Origin: Streptomyces leeuwenhoekii
Lineage (GTDB): Bacteria > Actinomycetota > Actinomycetes > Streptomycetales > Streptomycetaceae
Assembly (NCBI RefSeq): GCF_001013905.1
Contig: NZ_LN831790.1
Span: forward strand, 1,302,001 to 1,366,000
Direction: 5' to 3'
DNA: 64,000 nucleotides
The position numbers and the translations under genes are program-made. The notes beneath the pieces are model-generated. The model saw only the letters and a list, made by a program, of their open reading frames with translations, had not been told where the DNA came from and made no database searches. Below are positions 25,644-33,993 of the stretch, in pieces (the stretch's first letter is position 1; each line of letters opens with the position of its first letter).

Positions 25644-26516
25644 TCAGCGGCCGAGGGCCCGCAGCACGCGGCCGAGCTGCTGCAGCGGCTCCGCACCGGC
25701 CACCCGCAGGACGACCGTGTCCGCTCCGGCAGCCGCCAGTTCGCGGATCCGGTCGGCGGCTTCCCCGGCCCGGCCGGAGACGGTGAACACCTGCTCCGCC
25801 GGGCGCCCGAGCCAGGCAGCCTGGCCCTCCACCTGAGGCCGCAGCGTCTCCTCGGCCTGCTGCGGATCGTCGCCCACGCAGCAGAAGGCGAGCACCGTCA
25901 GGGTGTGGCCGGGACCGGCCCCGCCCTTCCCGGCCAGCGCCCGGGCCGACTCGACCTCACGGGGCCCGTGCCCCTCGGCGATCACCGTGCCGTCCGCGAC
26001 CCGCCCGGACAGCTCCAGGGAACGGGGCCGCACCACACCCGCGACCACCGGCGGCGGTTCGACGGGCGGATGCACCAACCGGACGCCGTCCAGCCGCACT
26101 TCCCGGCCCTCCAGCTCGACCCGCTCCCCGCGCAGCAGGGCACGGACCGAACCAATCGTCTCCTCGAGCAGGGCGAGCGGCGAGCGCGGCGCGGCACCGA
26201 CCGCGACCATCCACTCCCGCACCCCGTGCCCGATCCCGGCCACCAGCCGGCCCGGGAACACCCTCGCCAGGGTGGCCAGTTCCATCGCCAGCAGAGCCGG
26301 ACTGCGCAGCGGCGCGGGGGTGATCCCGATGCCCACCCGCAGCCGCTCCGTCGCCCCGAGCGCCACGGCCGCGGCGGACACACCCCCGTTCCACCCGAGG
26401 TCCTCGACCACCCAGAGGTCGTCCACCCCGAGCGCCTCTGCCTCCCGCGCGAACCCGGGCAGCCCTTCCGGGGCCCAGTCGCGGTCGTACATCACGCCGA
26501 TCCGTACGGTCGTCAT
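25644..26516 (-). CDS. LLM-class (luciferase-like, F420-dependent) oxidoreductase
   Basis: 290-aa TIM-barrel flavin/F420-type oxidoreductase. It starts MTTVRIGVMYDRDWAPEG and contains WVVEDLGWNGGVSAAAVAL, RVGIGITPAPLRSPALLA and FPGRLVAGIGHGVREWM, the usual motifs of bacterial luciferase-like monooxygenases; the pattern fits F420-using members. ATG at 26516; no clear operon partners. It is transcribed divergently from csnR across about 490 nt. The substrate is unknown. Confidence 0.85.
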   Translation of the reverse strand: MTTVRIGVMYDRDWAPEGLPGFAREAEALGVDDLWVVEDLGWNGGVSAAAVALGATERLRVGIGITPAPLRSPALLAMELATLARVFPGRLVAGIGHGVREWMVAVGAAPRSPLALLEETIGSVRALLRGERVELEGREVRLDGVRLVHPPVEPPPVVAGVVRPRSLELSGRVADGTVIAEGHGPREVESARALAGKGGAGPGHTLTVLAFCCVGDDPQQAEETLRPQVEGQAAWLGRPAEQVFTVSGRAGEAADRIRELAAAGADTVVLRVAGAEPLQQLGRVLRALGR

Positions 26517-26860
26517 GGACCGAAACCTATGGTGCGCCCGGCAATTGATCAACACTCCGGTGAGGGTGAAGGCGAAGGTGACGGGGCCGGACGCCACGTC
26601 GCCGGACCGTGGCGGCGGGCGCGGACGGCGGTCCGGGCGCGATCGGCGCTTCCGGGTCTCGCCCACCACCGCCCAGCGGCGGGCCGGCCGCTGCCGCCGG
26701 TCGGGAGAAGCCGGCCCGACGACCGCTCCAGCCGCCCGCACGCCCGCCCCCCGGAACAGGAACGCGCGCCCCGGCCGGCTGCCCGCCTGCAACGACCACC
26801 GCGGTCACTTCACCGCAGCCGCCCCCTCGCCCGGCCGCGGACACAGGTGACGAGTTGGTT
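26517..26860. other. Gene-free stretch between the LLM gene and the csn promoter
   Basis: About 340 nt of very GC-rich sequence with only unconvincing overlapping frames. The promoter of the LLM gene should be here, but nothing specific can be pointed to. Confidence 0.5.
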
Positions 26861-26863
26861 GCC

Positions 26864-26908
26864 GGAAAGACGTTTCCTCTTGACGCCCCCTTCACGGGGC
26901 CGTACGTT
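26864..26908 (+). promoter_or_regulatory. csn operon promoter with upstream palindrome
   Basis: TTGACG (26880-26885) and TACGTT (26903-26908) are separated by 17 nt, a good match to the vegetative sigma consensus. Immediately upstream lies GGAAAGACGTTTCC (26864-26877), a small palindrome related to the downstream operator, possibly a secondary regulator site. Confidence 0.7.
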
Positions 26909-26919
26909 CCTCGCACTGA

Positions 26920-26934
26920 TAGGAAACCTTCCTA
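26920..26934 (+). promoter_or_regulatory. CsnR (ROK) operator TAGGAAACCTTCCTA
   Basis: Perfect palindrome with 6-nt arms and a 3-nt centre placed about 5-20 nt downstream of the predicted transcription start, ideal for repression by road-block. It matches the AGGAAA/TTTCCT type of site I recall for the chitosanase repressor CsnR of Streptomyces, and the gene that follows encodes that kind of regulator. Confidence 0.75.
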
Positions 26935-26962
26935 ACAGTCCCAGTCACAACGGTGTGACCGG

Positions 26963-26988
26963 CGCTCCCCCGTACGGACGGGGGAGCG
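26963..26988 (+). promoter_or_regulatory. 11-bp leader hairpin before csnR
   Basis: CGCTCCCCCGT (26963-26973) and its exact complement (26978-26988) form an 11-bp stem with a 4-nt loop in the untranslated leader, 8 nt before the GAGGAGG ribosome site. It may stabilise the transcript or act as an attenuator. Confidence 0.6.
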
Positions 26989-27011
26989 TCGGTGTGCGAG
27001 GAGGCATGTCC

Positions 27012-28187
27012 ATGGCCGGTACGGCGGGTTCCCCCGGCACCCCGAGCGTGCTGCGCGCCATGAACGACCGCGCCGCGCTCGACCTGCTCGTCGCCCACGG
27101 ACCGCTCACCCGCACCCGGATCGGTGAGCTGACCGGTCTGTCCAAGCCGACGACCTCGCAGATCCTGGGCCGTCTGGAGGCGGCCGGACTGGTGCGGACC
27201 ACCGGCAGCCAGACCGGCCGCCCGGGCCCCAACGCGCTCCTGTACGAGATCCGACCCGACAGCGCCCATGTCGCCGCCCTGTCCGCCGACCCGACCGGCA
27301 TCACCGCCGTCGTCGCCGACATCACCGGCGCCGAGCGCGGCCACTGTCGCATCGAGGCCGACGCCGTCGCCGAGGACGTGCGCCACCGCACCGCCCAGCT
27401 CGTCGCCGAGGCCACCGGCGGCGCCCTGCGGCAGGCCGGGCTCGGCCCGGACGACCTGACCGCCACCGTCATCGGCACTCCCGGCGCCATCGACCCGCGC
27501 ACCGGCCGGCTGCGTTACGCCCCGCACCTGCCGGGATGGCATTCGCGCGCCCTGCGCACCGAGCTGGCGGAGGTGCTCGGCACCCCCGTCTCCATCGAGA
27601 ACGACGTCAACCTCGCCGCGATCGCCGAGCAGTACCAGGGTGCCGCCCAGGACCACGACGACTTCGTCCTCGCCTATGTCGACGAGGGCGTCGGCGCCGC
27701 CATCGTGCTCGGCGGCACGCTGCTGCGCGGCGCCACCGGCGGCGCCGGCGAGATCGGCTACATGCCGCTGCCCGGCGCCCCGCTGGCGCGCGGCGGCGCC
27801 GACGTCATCGCCCGTGAGGACGCGGGAGGCGGCTTCCAGAGCCTGGTCGCCGCATCGGCGGTCCGCCGGCTGGCCGGCGGCACCGAGGACCTGGCCGAGG
27901 CGCTGGCCGACGCGACCGTGCTCGACGAGGTGGCCCGGCGCCTGGCCACCGGACTCGCCGCCGTGGTCGCCGTCGTCGACCCCGAACTCGTCGTCCTGTC
28001 CGGGCAGGTCGCCCAGGCCGGCGGCGAGGCCCTGCGCGCCCGGGTGGAGGAGGAGCTCACCGGGCTCGCCCTGCCCCGCCCGCTGCTGCGCATCAGCGAC
28101 CTGGAGGGCGACCCCATCCTCACCGGCGCGCTGCGCACCGCCCTCACCCAGGCCCGCGACACCGTGTTCGACACGAGCAACGCCTGA
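27012..28187 (+). CDS. csnR: ROK-family transcriptional repressor CsnR
   Basis: 391-aa repressor with an N-terminal winged helix (LTRTRIGELTGLSKPTTSQI, GRLEAAGLVRTT) and a C-terminal ROK sugar-binding domain (TVIGTPGAIDP, SIENDVNLAAIAE, YVDEGVGAAIVLGG, GEIGYMPL). GAGGAGG is 7 nt before the ATG at 27012 and only 1 nt before the ATG at 27006, so 27012 is the start. It heads an operon for sugar ABC uptake, GH4 hydrolase and kinase, the same order as the chitosan csnR-K operon of S. coelicolor. It is predicted to bind the palindrome at 26920 and be released by glucosamine oligomers or their phosphates. Confidence 0.9.
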   Translation: MAGTAGSPGTPSVLRAMNDRAALDLLVAHGPLTRTRIGELTGLSKPTTSQILGRLEAAGLVRTTGSQTGRPGPNALLYEIRPDSAHVAALSADPTGITAVVADITGAERGHCRIEADAVAEDVRHRTAQLVAEATGGALRQAGLGPDDLTATVIGTPGAIDPRTGRLRYAPHLPGWHSRALRTELAEVLGTPVSIENDVNLAAIAEQYQGAAQDHDDFVLAYVDEGVGAAIVLGGTLLRGATGGAGEIGYMPLPGAPLARGGADVIAREDAGGGFQSLVAASAVRRLAGGTEDLAEALADATVLDEVARRLATGLAAVVAVVDPELVVLSGQVAQAGGEALRARVEEELTGLALPRPLLRISDLEGDPILTGALRTALTQARDTVFDTSNA

Positions 28188-28239
28188 CGCCCGAGACCCC
28201 CCTTCCCCCCGATCCCCGTACACGTAAAGGACGTTCGCC

Positions 28240-29577
28240 ATGCCGCGATGGCGTATACCCCTGCGGGCGCCCGTGGCGCTCGCCGCGGCCGGAGTGCTGC
28301 TCGCCGGCTGCGCCAACCCGAGCACCGGCAGCGCCGAGGACGACCCGGCCGAGCCCGTCACGCTGAAGTTCTGGCACGGCTGGTCGGCGCCCGGCGAGGT
28401 GGAGGCGATCGACGACTCGATCGCCCGCTTCGAGAAGCTCCATCCGAACATCGAGGTGCGGGCCACCGGCAACGTCAGCGACGCCACCACCAACCAGGCC
28501 CTGCGTGCCGGCGGTGACGAGGCACCCGACGTCGTCTCCTCCTTCACCACCCACAACGTCGGCCAGTACTGCGACTCCGGGATGTGGGTCGACCTCGACC
28601 CGTTCATGCGCAAGACCGGCCTGGACAAGGAGAAGGTCTTCCCCCGGTCCCTGCTGGACTACACGAGTCACCAGGGCAACCAGTGCGCGCTGCCGCTGCT
28701 CGCGGACGCGTTCGGCATGTACTACAACAAGGACGCCTTCGAGGAGGCGGGCATCTCCCGTCCGCCGCGCACCATGTCCGAGTTGGTCGCCGCCGCGAAG
28801 AAGCTCACCGTCCGCAGCGGGGACTCCTACGAGCGTGTCGGTTTCATGCCCAACTTCCGACTCTACCAGAACAGTCCCGACCGCCTGTTCGCCCAGTGGG
28901 GCCCCGCCTACTTCGACGAGGAAGGGCACGCGCGGCTCGCCGAGGAGGCGGCCACGTACGACTTCTTCGAGACCGCGAAGAAGCTGCGGGACGCCCAGGG
29001 CGGGTACGACGCCCTGGAGCGGTTCCGCACCTCGTTCGGCGACGAGATGTCGAACCAGAACGCCTTCCTGACCGGCAAACTGGCGATGCACCTCGACGGC
29101 GAGTGGCGCGGGCTGATGCTGGACGAGGCCGGGGCCGGCTTCGACTGGGGCGTCGCCCCGCTGCCCGTCCCCGACGACCGGCCCGAGACCTACGGGCGCG
29201 GCTACCTCACCGGCACCGTCGTCGGCATCGCGCACAGCAGCAAGCACCAGAACGCCGCGTGGGAACTGGTGCGGTTCCTGACCGCGGACACCGATCAGGT
29301 CGTCGCCCTCGCCAACGCCATCCACAACGTGCCGTCCACGTACGCGGCCCTGAAGTCCCCGAAGCTGGACGCCGATCCGGCCTTCCGCACCTTCCTGGGC
29401 ATCGCGCGGAACAAGTACAGCCGGGCGCTGCCGCCCTCCACCAACGGCGGCATGTACGTGGTGCAGTTGCAGGACTTCGCGTACAGCCAGGAGGCGGGTG
29501 AGGTCCCGGATCTGCGCCGGGGCCTGCGACGCCTCGACGAACTCATCGACGCCGACACCCTGCAGTCGCAGAACTGA
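28240..29577 (+). CDS. csnE: ABC sugar-binding lipoprotein CsnE
   Basis: Extracellular family-1 solute-binding protein, 445 aa, with a lipoprotein signal: basic start, hydrophobic stretch and lipobox LLAGC with the lipidated cysteine at position 24. The mature part begins with an Asp/Glu-rich linker and then LKFWHGWSAPGEVEAID, typical of oligosaccharide binders. By synteny it captures chitosan-derived glucosamine oligosaccharides. AAAGGA precedes the ATG by 9 nt; it follows csnR by 52 nt. Confidence 0.92.
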   Translation: MPRWRIPLRAPVALAAAGVLLAGCANPSTGSAEDDPAEPVTLKFWHGWSAPGEVEAIDDSIARFEKLHPNIEVRATGNVSDATTNQALRAGGDEAPDVVSSFTTHNVGQYCDSGMWVDLDPFMRKTGLDKEKVFPRSLLDYTSHQGNQCALPLLADAFGMYYNKDAFEEAGISRPPRTMSELVAAAKKLTVRSGDSYERVGFMPNFRLYQNSPDRLFAQWGPAYFDEEGHARLAEEAATYDFFETAKKLRDAQGGYDALERFRTSFGDEMSNQNAFLTGKLAMHLDGEWRGLMLDEAGAGFDWGVAPLPVPDDRPETYGRGYLTGTVVGIAHSSKHQNAAWELVRFLTADTDQVVALANAIHNVPSTYAALKSPKLDADPAFRTFLGIARNKYSRALPPSTNGGMYVVQLQDFAYSQEAGEVPDLRRGLRRLDELIDADTLQSQN

Positions 29578-29586
29578 GGAGCGCGC

Positions 29587-30522
29587 ATGGCACTCACCCT
29601 CTCCGGCCCCGCGCGCCGCAGACTGCGCACGCTGGGCTTCCTCTCCCCCTGGCTGATCGGGTTCAGCGTCTTCTTCGCCTATCCGCTGATCGCCACGGTC
29701 TACTTCTCGTTCATGCACTACAACCAGATCAAGGCGCCCACCTTCGTGGGGCTGCGGAACTGGAAGTACGTGTTCCAGGACATGCCGCTGTTCGGACCCG
29801 CCCTGTGGAACACCCTGTGGCTGGTCGTGGTGATGGTGGCCCTGCGCGTCGTCTTCGGACTGTCGCTCGGACTGCTGGTGACCAAGATCAAGTCGGGCGT
29901 GGGCTTCTTCCGCACCGCCTTCTACCTGCCCTACCTGGCGCCGCCGGTGGCCGCGACGGTCGCCTTCGTCTTCCTGCTGAACCCCGCCACCGGCCCGGTG
30001 AACGAGGTCCTCTCCCACATCGGCATCACCGGCCCCAACTGGTTCAACGACCCCTCGTGGGCCAAGCCGTCCCTGGTGATGCTCTCGCTGTGGGGCATCG
30101 GCGACCTCATGGTCGTCTTCATGGCCGCCCTCCTGGACGTGCCCAAGGAGCAGTACGAGGCGGCGGAACTCGACGGCGCCGGCGCCTGGTCCCGGTTCCG
30201 GTACGTGACCTGGCCGTCCATCACGCCGATCGTGATGTTCGCCGTCGTCACCGGCGTGGTGCAGACCATGCAGTACTACACGCAGGCCCTGGTCGCCGGG
30301 AAGATCGCCTCCGGCGTCTCCATCGGCCCCGGCTCGGTGATCCAGCCCGGCTACCCGGACCACTCGACCCTCACGGTCCCCCAGCTCGTCTACTCGATGG
30401 GCTTCCAGAACTTCAACACCGGCGCGGCGTGCGTCCTCTCGCTCGTCCTGTTCGCCATCGCCATGGCCGTGACCATGCTGCTCATGCGCAAGCGCTCGGG
30501 CCTGCTCGCGGCGGAGGACTGA
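29587..30522 (+). CDS. csnF: Sugar ABC transporter permease CsnF
   Basis: MalF-type inner-membrane permease, 311 aa, six predicted helices, with the EAA loop EQYEAAELDGAGAWSRFRYV that docks the shared ATPase (probably MsiK, encoded elsewhere, since no ATPase gene is in this operon). ATG follows csnE by 9 nt with GAGGAG as ribosome site. Confidence 0.93.
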   Translation: MALTLSGPARRRLRTLGFLSPWLIGFSVFFAYPLIATVYFSFMHYNQIKAPTFVGLRNWKYVFQDMPLFGPALWNTLWLVVVMVALRVVFGLSLGLLVTKIKSGVGFFRTAFYLPYLAPPVAATVAFVFLLNPATGPVNEVLSHIGITGPNWFNDPSWAKPSLVMLSLWGIGDLMVVFMAALLDVPKEQYEAAELDGAGAWSRFRYVTWPSITPIVMFAVVTGVVQTMQYYTQALVAGKIASGVSIGPGSVIQPGYPDHSTLTVPQLVYSMGFQNFNTGAACVLSLVLFAIAMAVTMLLMRKRSGLLAAED

Positions 30523-30527
30523 CCGAC

Positions 30528-31436
30528 ATGACCTCTACGACACCGATCACGGCCCCCGCCGTCGCCGTCGAGCGCGCGCTCGAAAGCGGCCCGGCCCGCC
30601 GACGCGCCCGCCGCACGCGGGTCCTGAACTGGATCGCCGTGCACAGCGTCGCCGTCGCGGTGGCCCTGCTGTTCGTCCTGCCGTTCGTGTTCGTCTTCCT
30701 GACGTCCGTGATGAGCGACGACCAGGCGATGAGCGGCGACCTGTGGCCGCACGCGTGGCACTGGGAGAACTACACGACCGTCTTCCGTACGGACGGCTTC
30801 CTGGACTGGTGGAAGAACTCCCTGATCTACGCCGGTCTGGGCACGCTGTTCACGGTCTGCTCGGCGATCCCCGTCGCCTACGCGCTGGCCAAGTTCCGCC
30901 TCCGCGGCCGTCGTGCGGCGATGATCCTCGTCATCTCGACGATGATGCTGCCGCCGCAGGTCATCGTGATCCCGATGTATCTGGTGTGGGCCCAGCAGTT
31001 CCATCTGTCCGGCACGCTGTGGCCGCTGATCATCCCGATGGCGTTCGGCGACGCGTACTCGATCTTCCTGCTCCGCCAGTTCCTGCTGACGATCCCGAAG
31101 GAGTACATCGAGTCGGCGAAGGTCGACGGCTGCGGTGAACTGCGCACCCTGCTGCGAGTCGTGGTACCGATGGCCAAGCCGGGCATCGCCGCCATCGCGC
31201 TGTTCCAGTTCTTCTACTGCTGGAACGACTACTTCGGACCGCAGATCTACGCGGCCCAGAACCCGGCGTCCTGGACGCTGAGTTACGGTCTGGAGTCCTT
31301 CAAGTCCGCGCACAGCGTCAACTGGAACCTGACGATGGCCGCGACGCTGCTGGTGATGGCGCCGGTCTGCATCGTCTTCTTCTTCGCACAGAAAGCCTTC
31401 GTCGAAGGCGTCACCCTCACCGGAGTAAAGGGCTGA
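30528..31436 (+). CDS. csnG: Sugar ABC transporter permease CsnG
   Basis: MalG-type permease, 302 aa, with a long cytoplasmic N-terminus rich in Arg, six helices and the EAA loop EYIESAKVDGCGELRTLLRV. It starts 5 nt after csnF. It forms the heterodimeric pore with CsnF for oligosaccharide import; the missing ATPase points to a multi-purpose ATPase elsewhere in the genome. Confidence 0.93.
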   Translation: MTSTTPITAPAVAVERALESGPARRRARRTRVLNWIAVHSVAVAVALLFVLPFVFVFLTSVMSDDQAMSGDLWPHAWHWENYTTVFRTDGFLDWWKNSLIYAGLGTLFTVCSAIPVAYALAKFRLRGRRAAMILVISTMMLPPQVIVIPMYLVWAQQFHLSGTLWPLIIPMAFGDAYSIFLLRQFLLTIPKEYIESAKVDGCGELRTLLRVVVPMAKPGIAAIALFQFFYCWNDYFGPQIYAAQNPASWTLSYGLESFKSAHSVNWNLTMAATLLVMAPVCIVFFFAQKAFVEGVTLTGVKG

Positions 31437-31444
31437 GAACTGCT

Positions 31445-32710
31445 ATGAAGCTCGCTGTGGTCGGCGGAGGCTCGACCTACACACCCGAACTCGTCGACGG
31501 ATTCGCGCGGTTGCGGAACACCCTGCCCATCGAGGAGCTCGTCCTCGTCGACCCGGCCGCCGACCGGCTGGAGCTGGTGGGCGGCCTGGCCCGGCGCATC
31601 TTCGCCAAGCAGGGCCACCCGGGCGCCGTCCGCACCACGAGCGATGTGGACGCGGGGGTCGCCGACGCGGACGCGGTGCTGCTGCAACTGCGCGTCGGCG
31701 GGCAGGCCGCCCGCGAGCAGGACGAGACCTGGCCCCTGGAGTGCGGCTGCGTCGGCCAGGAGACCACGGGCGCCGGCGGCCTCGCCAAGGCGCTGCGCAC
31801 CGTGCCGGTCGTCCTCGACATCGCCGAGCGGGTCCGCCGCACCAACCCGGACGCCTGGATCATCGACTTCACCAACCCGGTGGGCATCGTGACGCGGGCG
31901 CTGCTGGGGACCGGCCACAAGGCGGTCGGCCTGTGCAACGTCGCCATCGGATTCCAGCGCAAGTTCGCGAAGCTGCTCGGGGTGGAACCGGCGCGGGTGC
32001 ACCTCGACCACGTCGGCCTCAACCACCTCACCTGGGAGCGGGGCGTGCGCCTGGACGGCCCGGACGGCGAGGACGTGCTGCCGCACCTGATCGGCGAGCA
32101 CGGCGACGCGATCGCCGAGGACCTGCACATGCCGCGCGCGCTCCTCGACCGCCTCGGCGTCGTCCCCTCGTACTACCTGCGCTACTACTACCAGCACGAC
32201 GAGGTCGTGCGGGAGCTGCGCACCAAGCCGTCCCGGGCGGCGCAGGTCGCGCAGATGGAGCGGGAGCTGCTGCAGATGTACGGCGATCCGGCGCTGGACG
32301 AGAAGCCGGAGCTGCTGGCGAAGCGGGGCGGTGCCTTCTACAGCGAGGCGGCGGTCGACCTGGCCGCCTCGCTGCTCGGCGCGGGGGGCTCGCCGCACCA
32401 GGTGGTGAACACGTACAACAACGGCACGCTGCCCTTCCTCCCCGACGACGCGGTGATCGAGGTGCAGGCGGCGGTGGACGGCCGGGGCGCGCGCCCGCTG
32501 CCGGTGCCGCGGCTCGACCCGCTGCAGGCGGGCCTGATCGCCAACGTCACGGCCTACGAGGACCTGGCCCTCCAGGCCGCCCTGCACGGCGGGCGCGAGC
32601 GGGTCTTCGCGGCGCTGCTCGCCCATCCGCTGGTGGGCCAGTTCGAGTACGCCGAGCGGCTCACCGACCAGTTGATCGCGCACAACCGGGAGCATCTCGC
32701 GTGGGCATGA
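31445..32710 (+). CDS. csnH: GH4 family glycoside hydrolase CsnH (6-phospho-beta-glycosidase type)
   Basis: 421-aa NAD- and metal-dependent family-4 glycosidase that cleaves via C3 oxidation and elimination. Visible motifs: NAD-binding VVGGGSTYTPELVDG at the N-terminus, DFTNPVGIVTRALL, the metal ligands Cys in VGLCNVAIG and His in VGLNHLTWERG. It probably cleaves imported glucosamine oligomers, possibly after phosphorylation by CsnK. The order of kinase and hydrolase action is inference. Stop overlaps the csnK start (ATGA). Confidence 0.92.
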   Translation: MKLAVVGGGSTYTPELVDGFARLRNTLPIEELVLVDPAADRLELVGGLARRIFAKQGHPGAVRTTSDVDAGVADADAVLLQLRVGGQAAREQDETWPLECGCVGQETTGAGGLAKALRTVPVVLDIAERVRRTNPDAWIIDFTNPVGIVTRALLGTGHKAVGLCNVAIGFQRKFAKLLGVEPARVHLDHVGLNHLTWERGVRLDGPDGEDVLPHLIGEHGDAIAEDLHMPRALLDRLGVVPSYYLRYYYQHDEVVRELRTKPSRAAQVAQMERELLQMYGDPALDEKPELLAKRGGAFYSEAAVDLAASLLGAGGSPHQVVNTYNNGTLPFLPDDAVIEVQAAVDGRGARPLPVPRLDPLQAGLIANVTAYEDLALQAALHGGRERVFAALLAHPLVGQFEYAERLTDQLIAHNREHLAWA

Positions 32711-33675
32711 CGGTCCTCGCCATCGACGCGGGCAACAGCAAGACCGACGTGGCGGTGGTGACGGCCGACGGCCGGGTCGTCGGCACGGCCCGCGGCGGCG
32801 GCTTCCAGCCGCCCAGGGTGGGGGTCGAGGCCGCGGTGGACGTCCTGGCGGACGCCGTCGGCCGCGCGCTCGCGCAGGCGGGCGTCGGCACGGCCGGCCA
32901 TGTGTCGGCGTGCCTGGCCAACGCCGACCTGCCGGTGGAGGAGCGGGAGCTGGCGGCGGCGCTGCGCGCCCGCGGGTGGGCACCGGCCGTCGACGTCCGC
33001 AACGACACCTTCGCGGTGCTGCGGGCGGGTCTGCTGGAGGACGCCGAGCCGCGCGGCGTCGCCGTGGTGTGCGGCGCGGGCGTCAACTGCGCCGGCATGC
33101 TGCCGGACGGCCGCACCGCCCGCTTCCCCGCCATCGGGAAGATCTCCGGCGACTGGGGCGGTGGCGGGGGCCTGGCCGAGGAGGCCCTGTGGTACGCGGC
33201 ACGGGCGGAGGACGGCCGCGGCGAGGCGACGGCCCTGATGCGCGCGCTCCCCGCCCATTTCGGCCTGGACTCCATGTACGCCCTGATCGAGGCGCTGCAC
33301 CTGGGCAGGATCCCGATGGACCGGCGCCACGAGCTGACCCCGGTCCTCTTCGCCACGGCGGCGGACGGGGATCCGGCGGCCCGCGCCCTGGTCGACCGGA
33401 TGGCCGACGAGGTGGTGGCGATGTCGACGGTGGCGCTGCGCCGGCTGGACCTTCTGGACGACGAGGTGCCGGTCCTGCTGGGTGGCAGCGTCCTGGCGGC
33501 GCGCCACCCCCAGCTCGACGAGCGCGTGGCCCGGCTGCTGAGGGACCGGGCGCCGAAGGCGACGCCCCGGGTGGTGACGGAGCGGCCGGTCCTGGGAGCG
33601 GCTCTGCTGGGTCTGGACGCGATCGGGGCCCCCCCGGACGCGCATGCGCGGGCGCGCCGCCACTTCGCTGGCTGA
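32707..33675 (+). CDS. csnK: BadF/N-acetylglucosamine-kinase-type sugar kinase CsnK
   Basis: 322-aa ASKHA-fold kinase with phosphate-1 loop LAIDAGNSKTDVAVV, adenosine/phosphate motifs VVCGAGVNCAGML and KISGDWGGGGGLAEEA, and VLLGGSVLAARHP. It probably phosphorylates glucosamine or its oligomers in the cytoplasm. ATG at 32707 overlaps the csnH stop by 4 nt; last gene of the operon, followed by a terminator. Confidence 0.9.
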   Translation: MTVLAIDAGNSKTDVAVVTADGRVVGTARGGGFQPPRVGVEAAVDVLADAVGRALAQAGVGTAGHVSACLANADLPVEERELAAALRARGWAPAVDVRNDTFAVLRAGLLEDAEPRGVAVVCGAGVNCAGMLPDGRTARFPAIGKISGDWGGGGGLAEEALWYAARAEDGRGEATALMRALPAHFGLDSMYALIEALHLGRIPMDRRHELTPVLFATAADGDPAARALVDRMADEVVAMSTVALRRLDLLDDEVPVLLGGSVLAARHPQLDERVARLLRDRAPKATPRVVTERPVLGAALLGLDAIGAPPDAHARARRHFAG

Positions 33676-33685
33676 GGACGGGCCC

Positions 33686-33722
33686 GCGGGCGCCGGATCG
33701 CGCGGCGCGGTCCGGCACCCGC
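33686..33722 (+). terminator. Hairpin terminator of the csn operon
   Basis: GCGGGCGCCGGA (33686-33697) pairs with TCCGGCACCCGC (33711-33722), a 12-bp stem with one mismatch and a 13-nt loop, starting 10 nt after the csnK stop. Confidence 0.6.
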
Positions 33723-33833
33723 GGTCAACCCCGGCGGCCCGCCCGGCGTCCGGGCCGCGGCCGGCGGTCCGGCCCCCGCCGTCCGCCGCGGCGCCGGGCC
33801 CGCGGCACCGGTTCCCCGGCACTGGGGCCTCTC

Positions 33834-33985
33834 GTTGGATCATGCCGGGCTCGCGGGGCCTGGCACCCTGCCACGGCCCCCGTGAACCGCGTAGTCGTCG
33901 GTTGCCATGGCTCCGCCACGGCGCCCTCCTCCGCCTTGCGATGCACGGCACCAGACCCCGCTCCCTGATCCGGCCTGATCCGAAC
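33834..33985. mobile_element. MITE-like non-coding element, about 152 nt
   Basis: Imperfect terminal inverted repeats GTTGGATCATGCCGG (33834-33848) and, complementary, GTTCGGATCAGGCCGG (from 33985 back to 33970) bound a non-coding block that shares two internal segments with the repeat at 25336-25431. No transposase gene is included. It lies between the csn terminator and the end of a minus-strand ABC-F gene. Target duplications are not obvious. Confidence 0.55.
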
Positions 33986-33993
33986 GGAAGACC

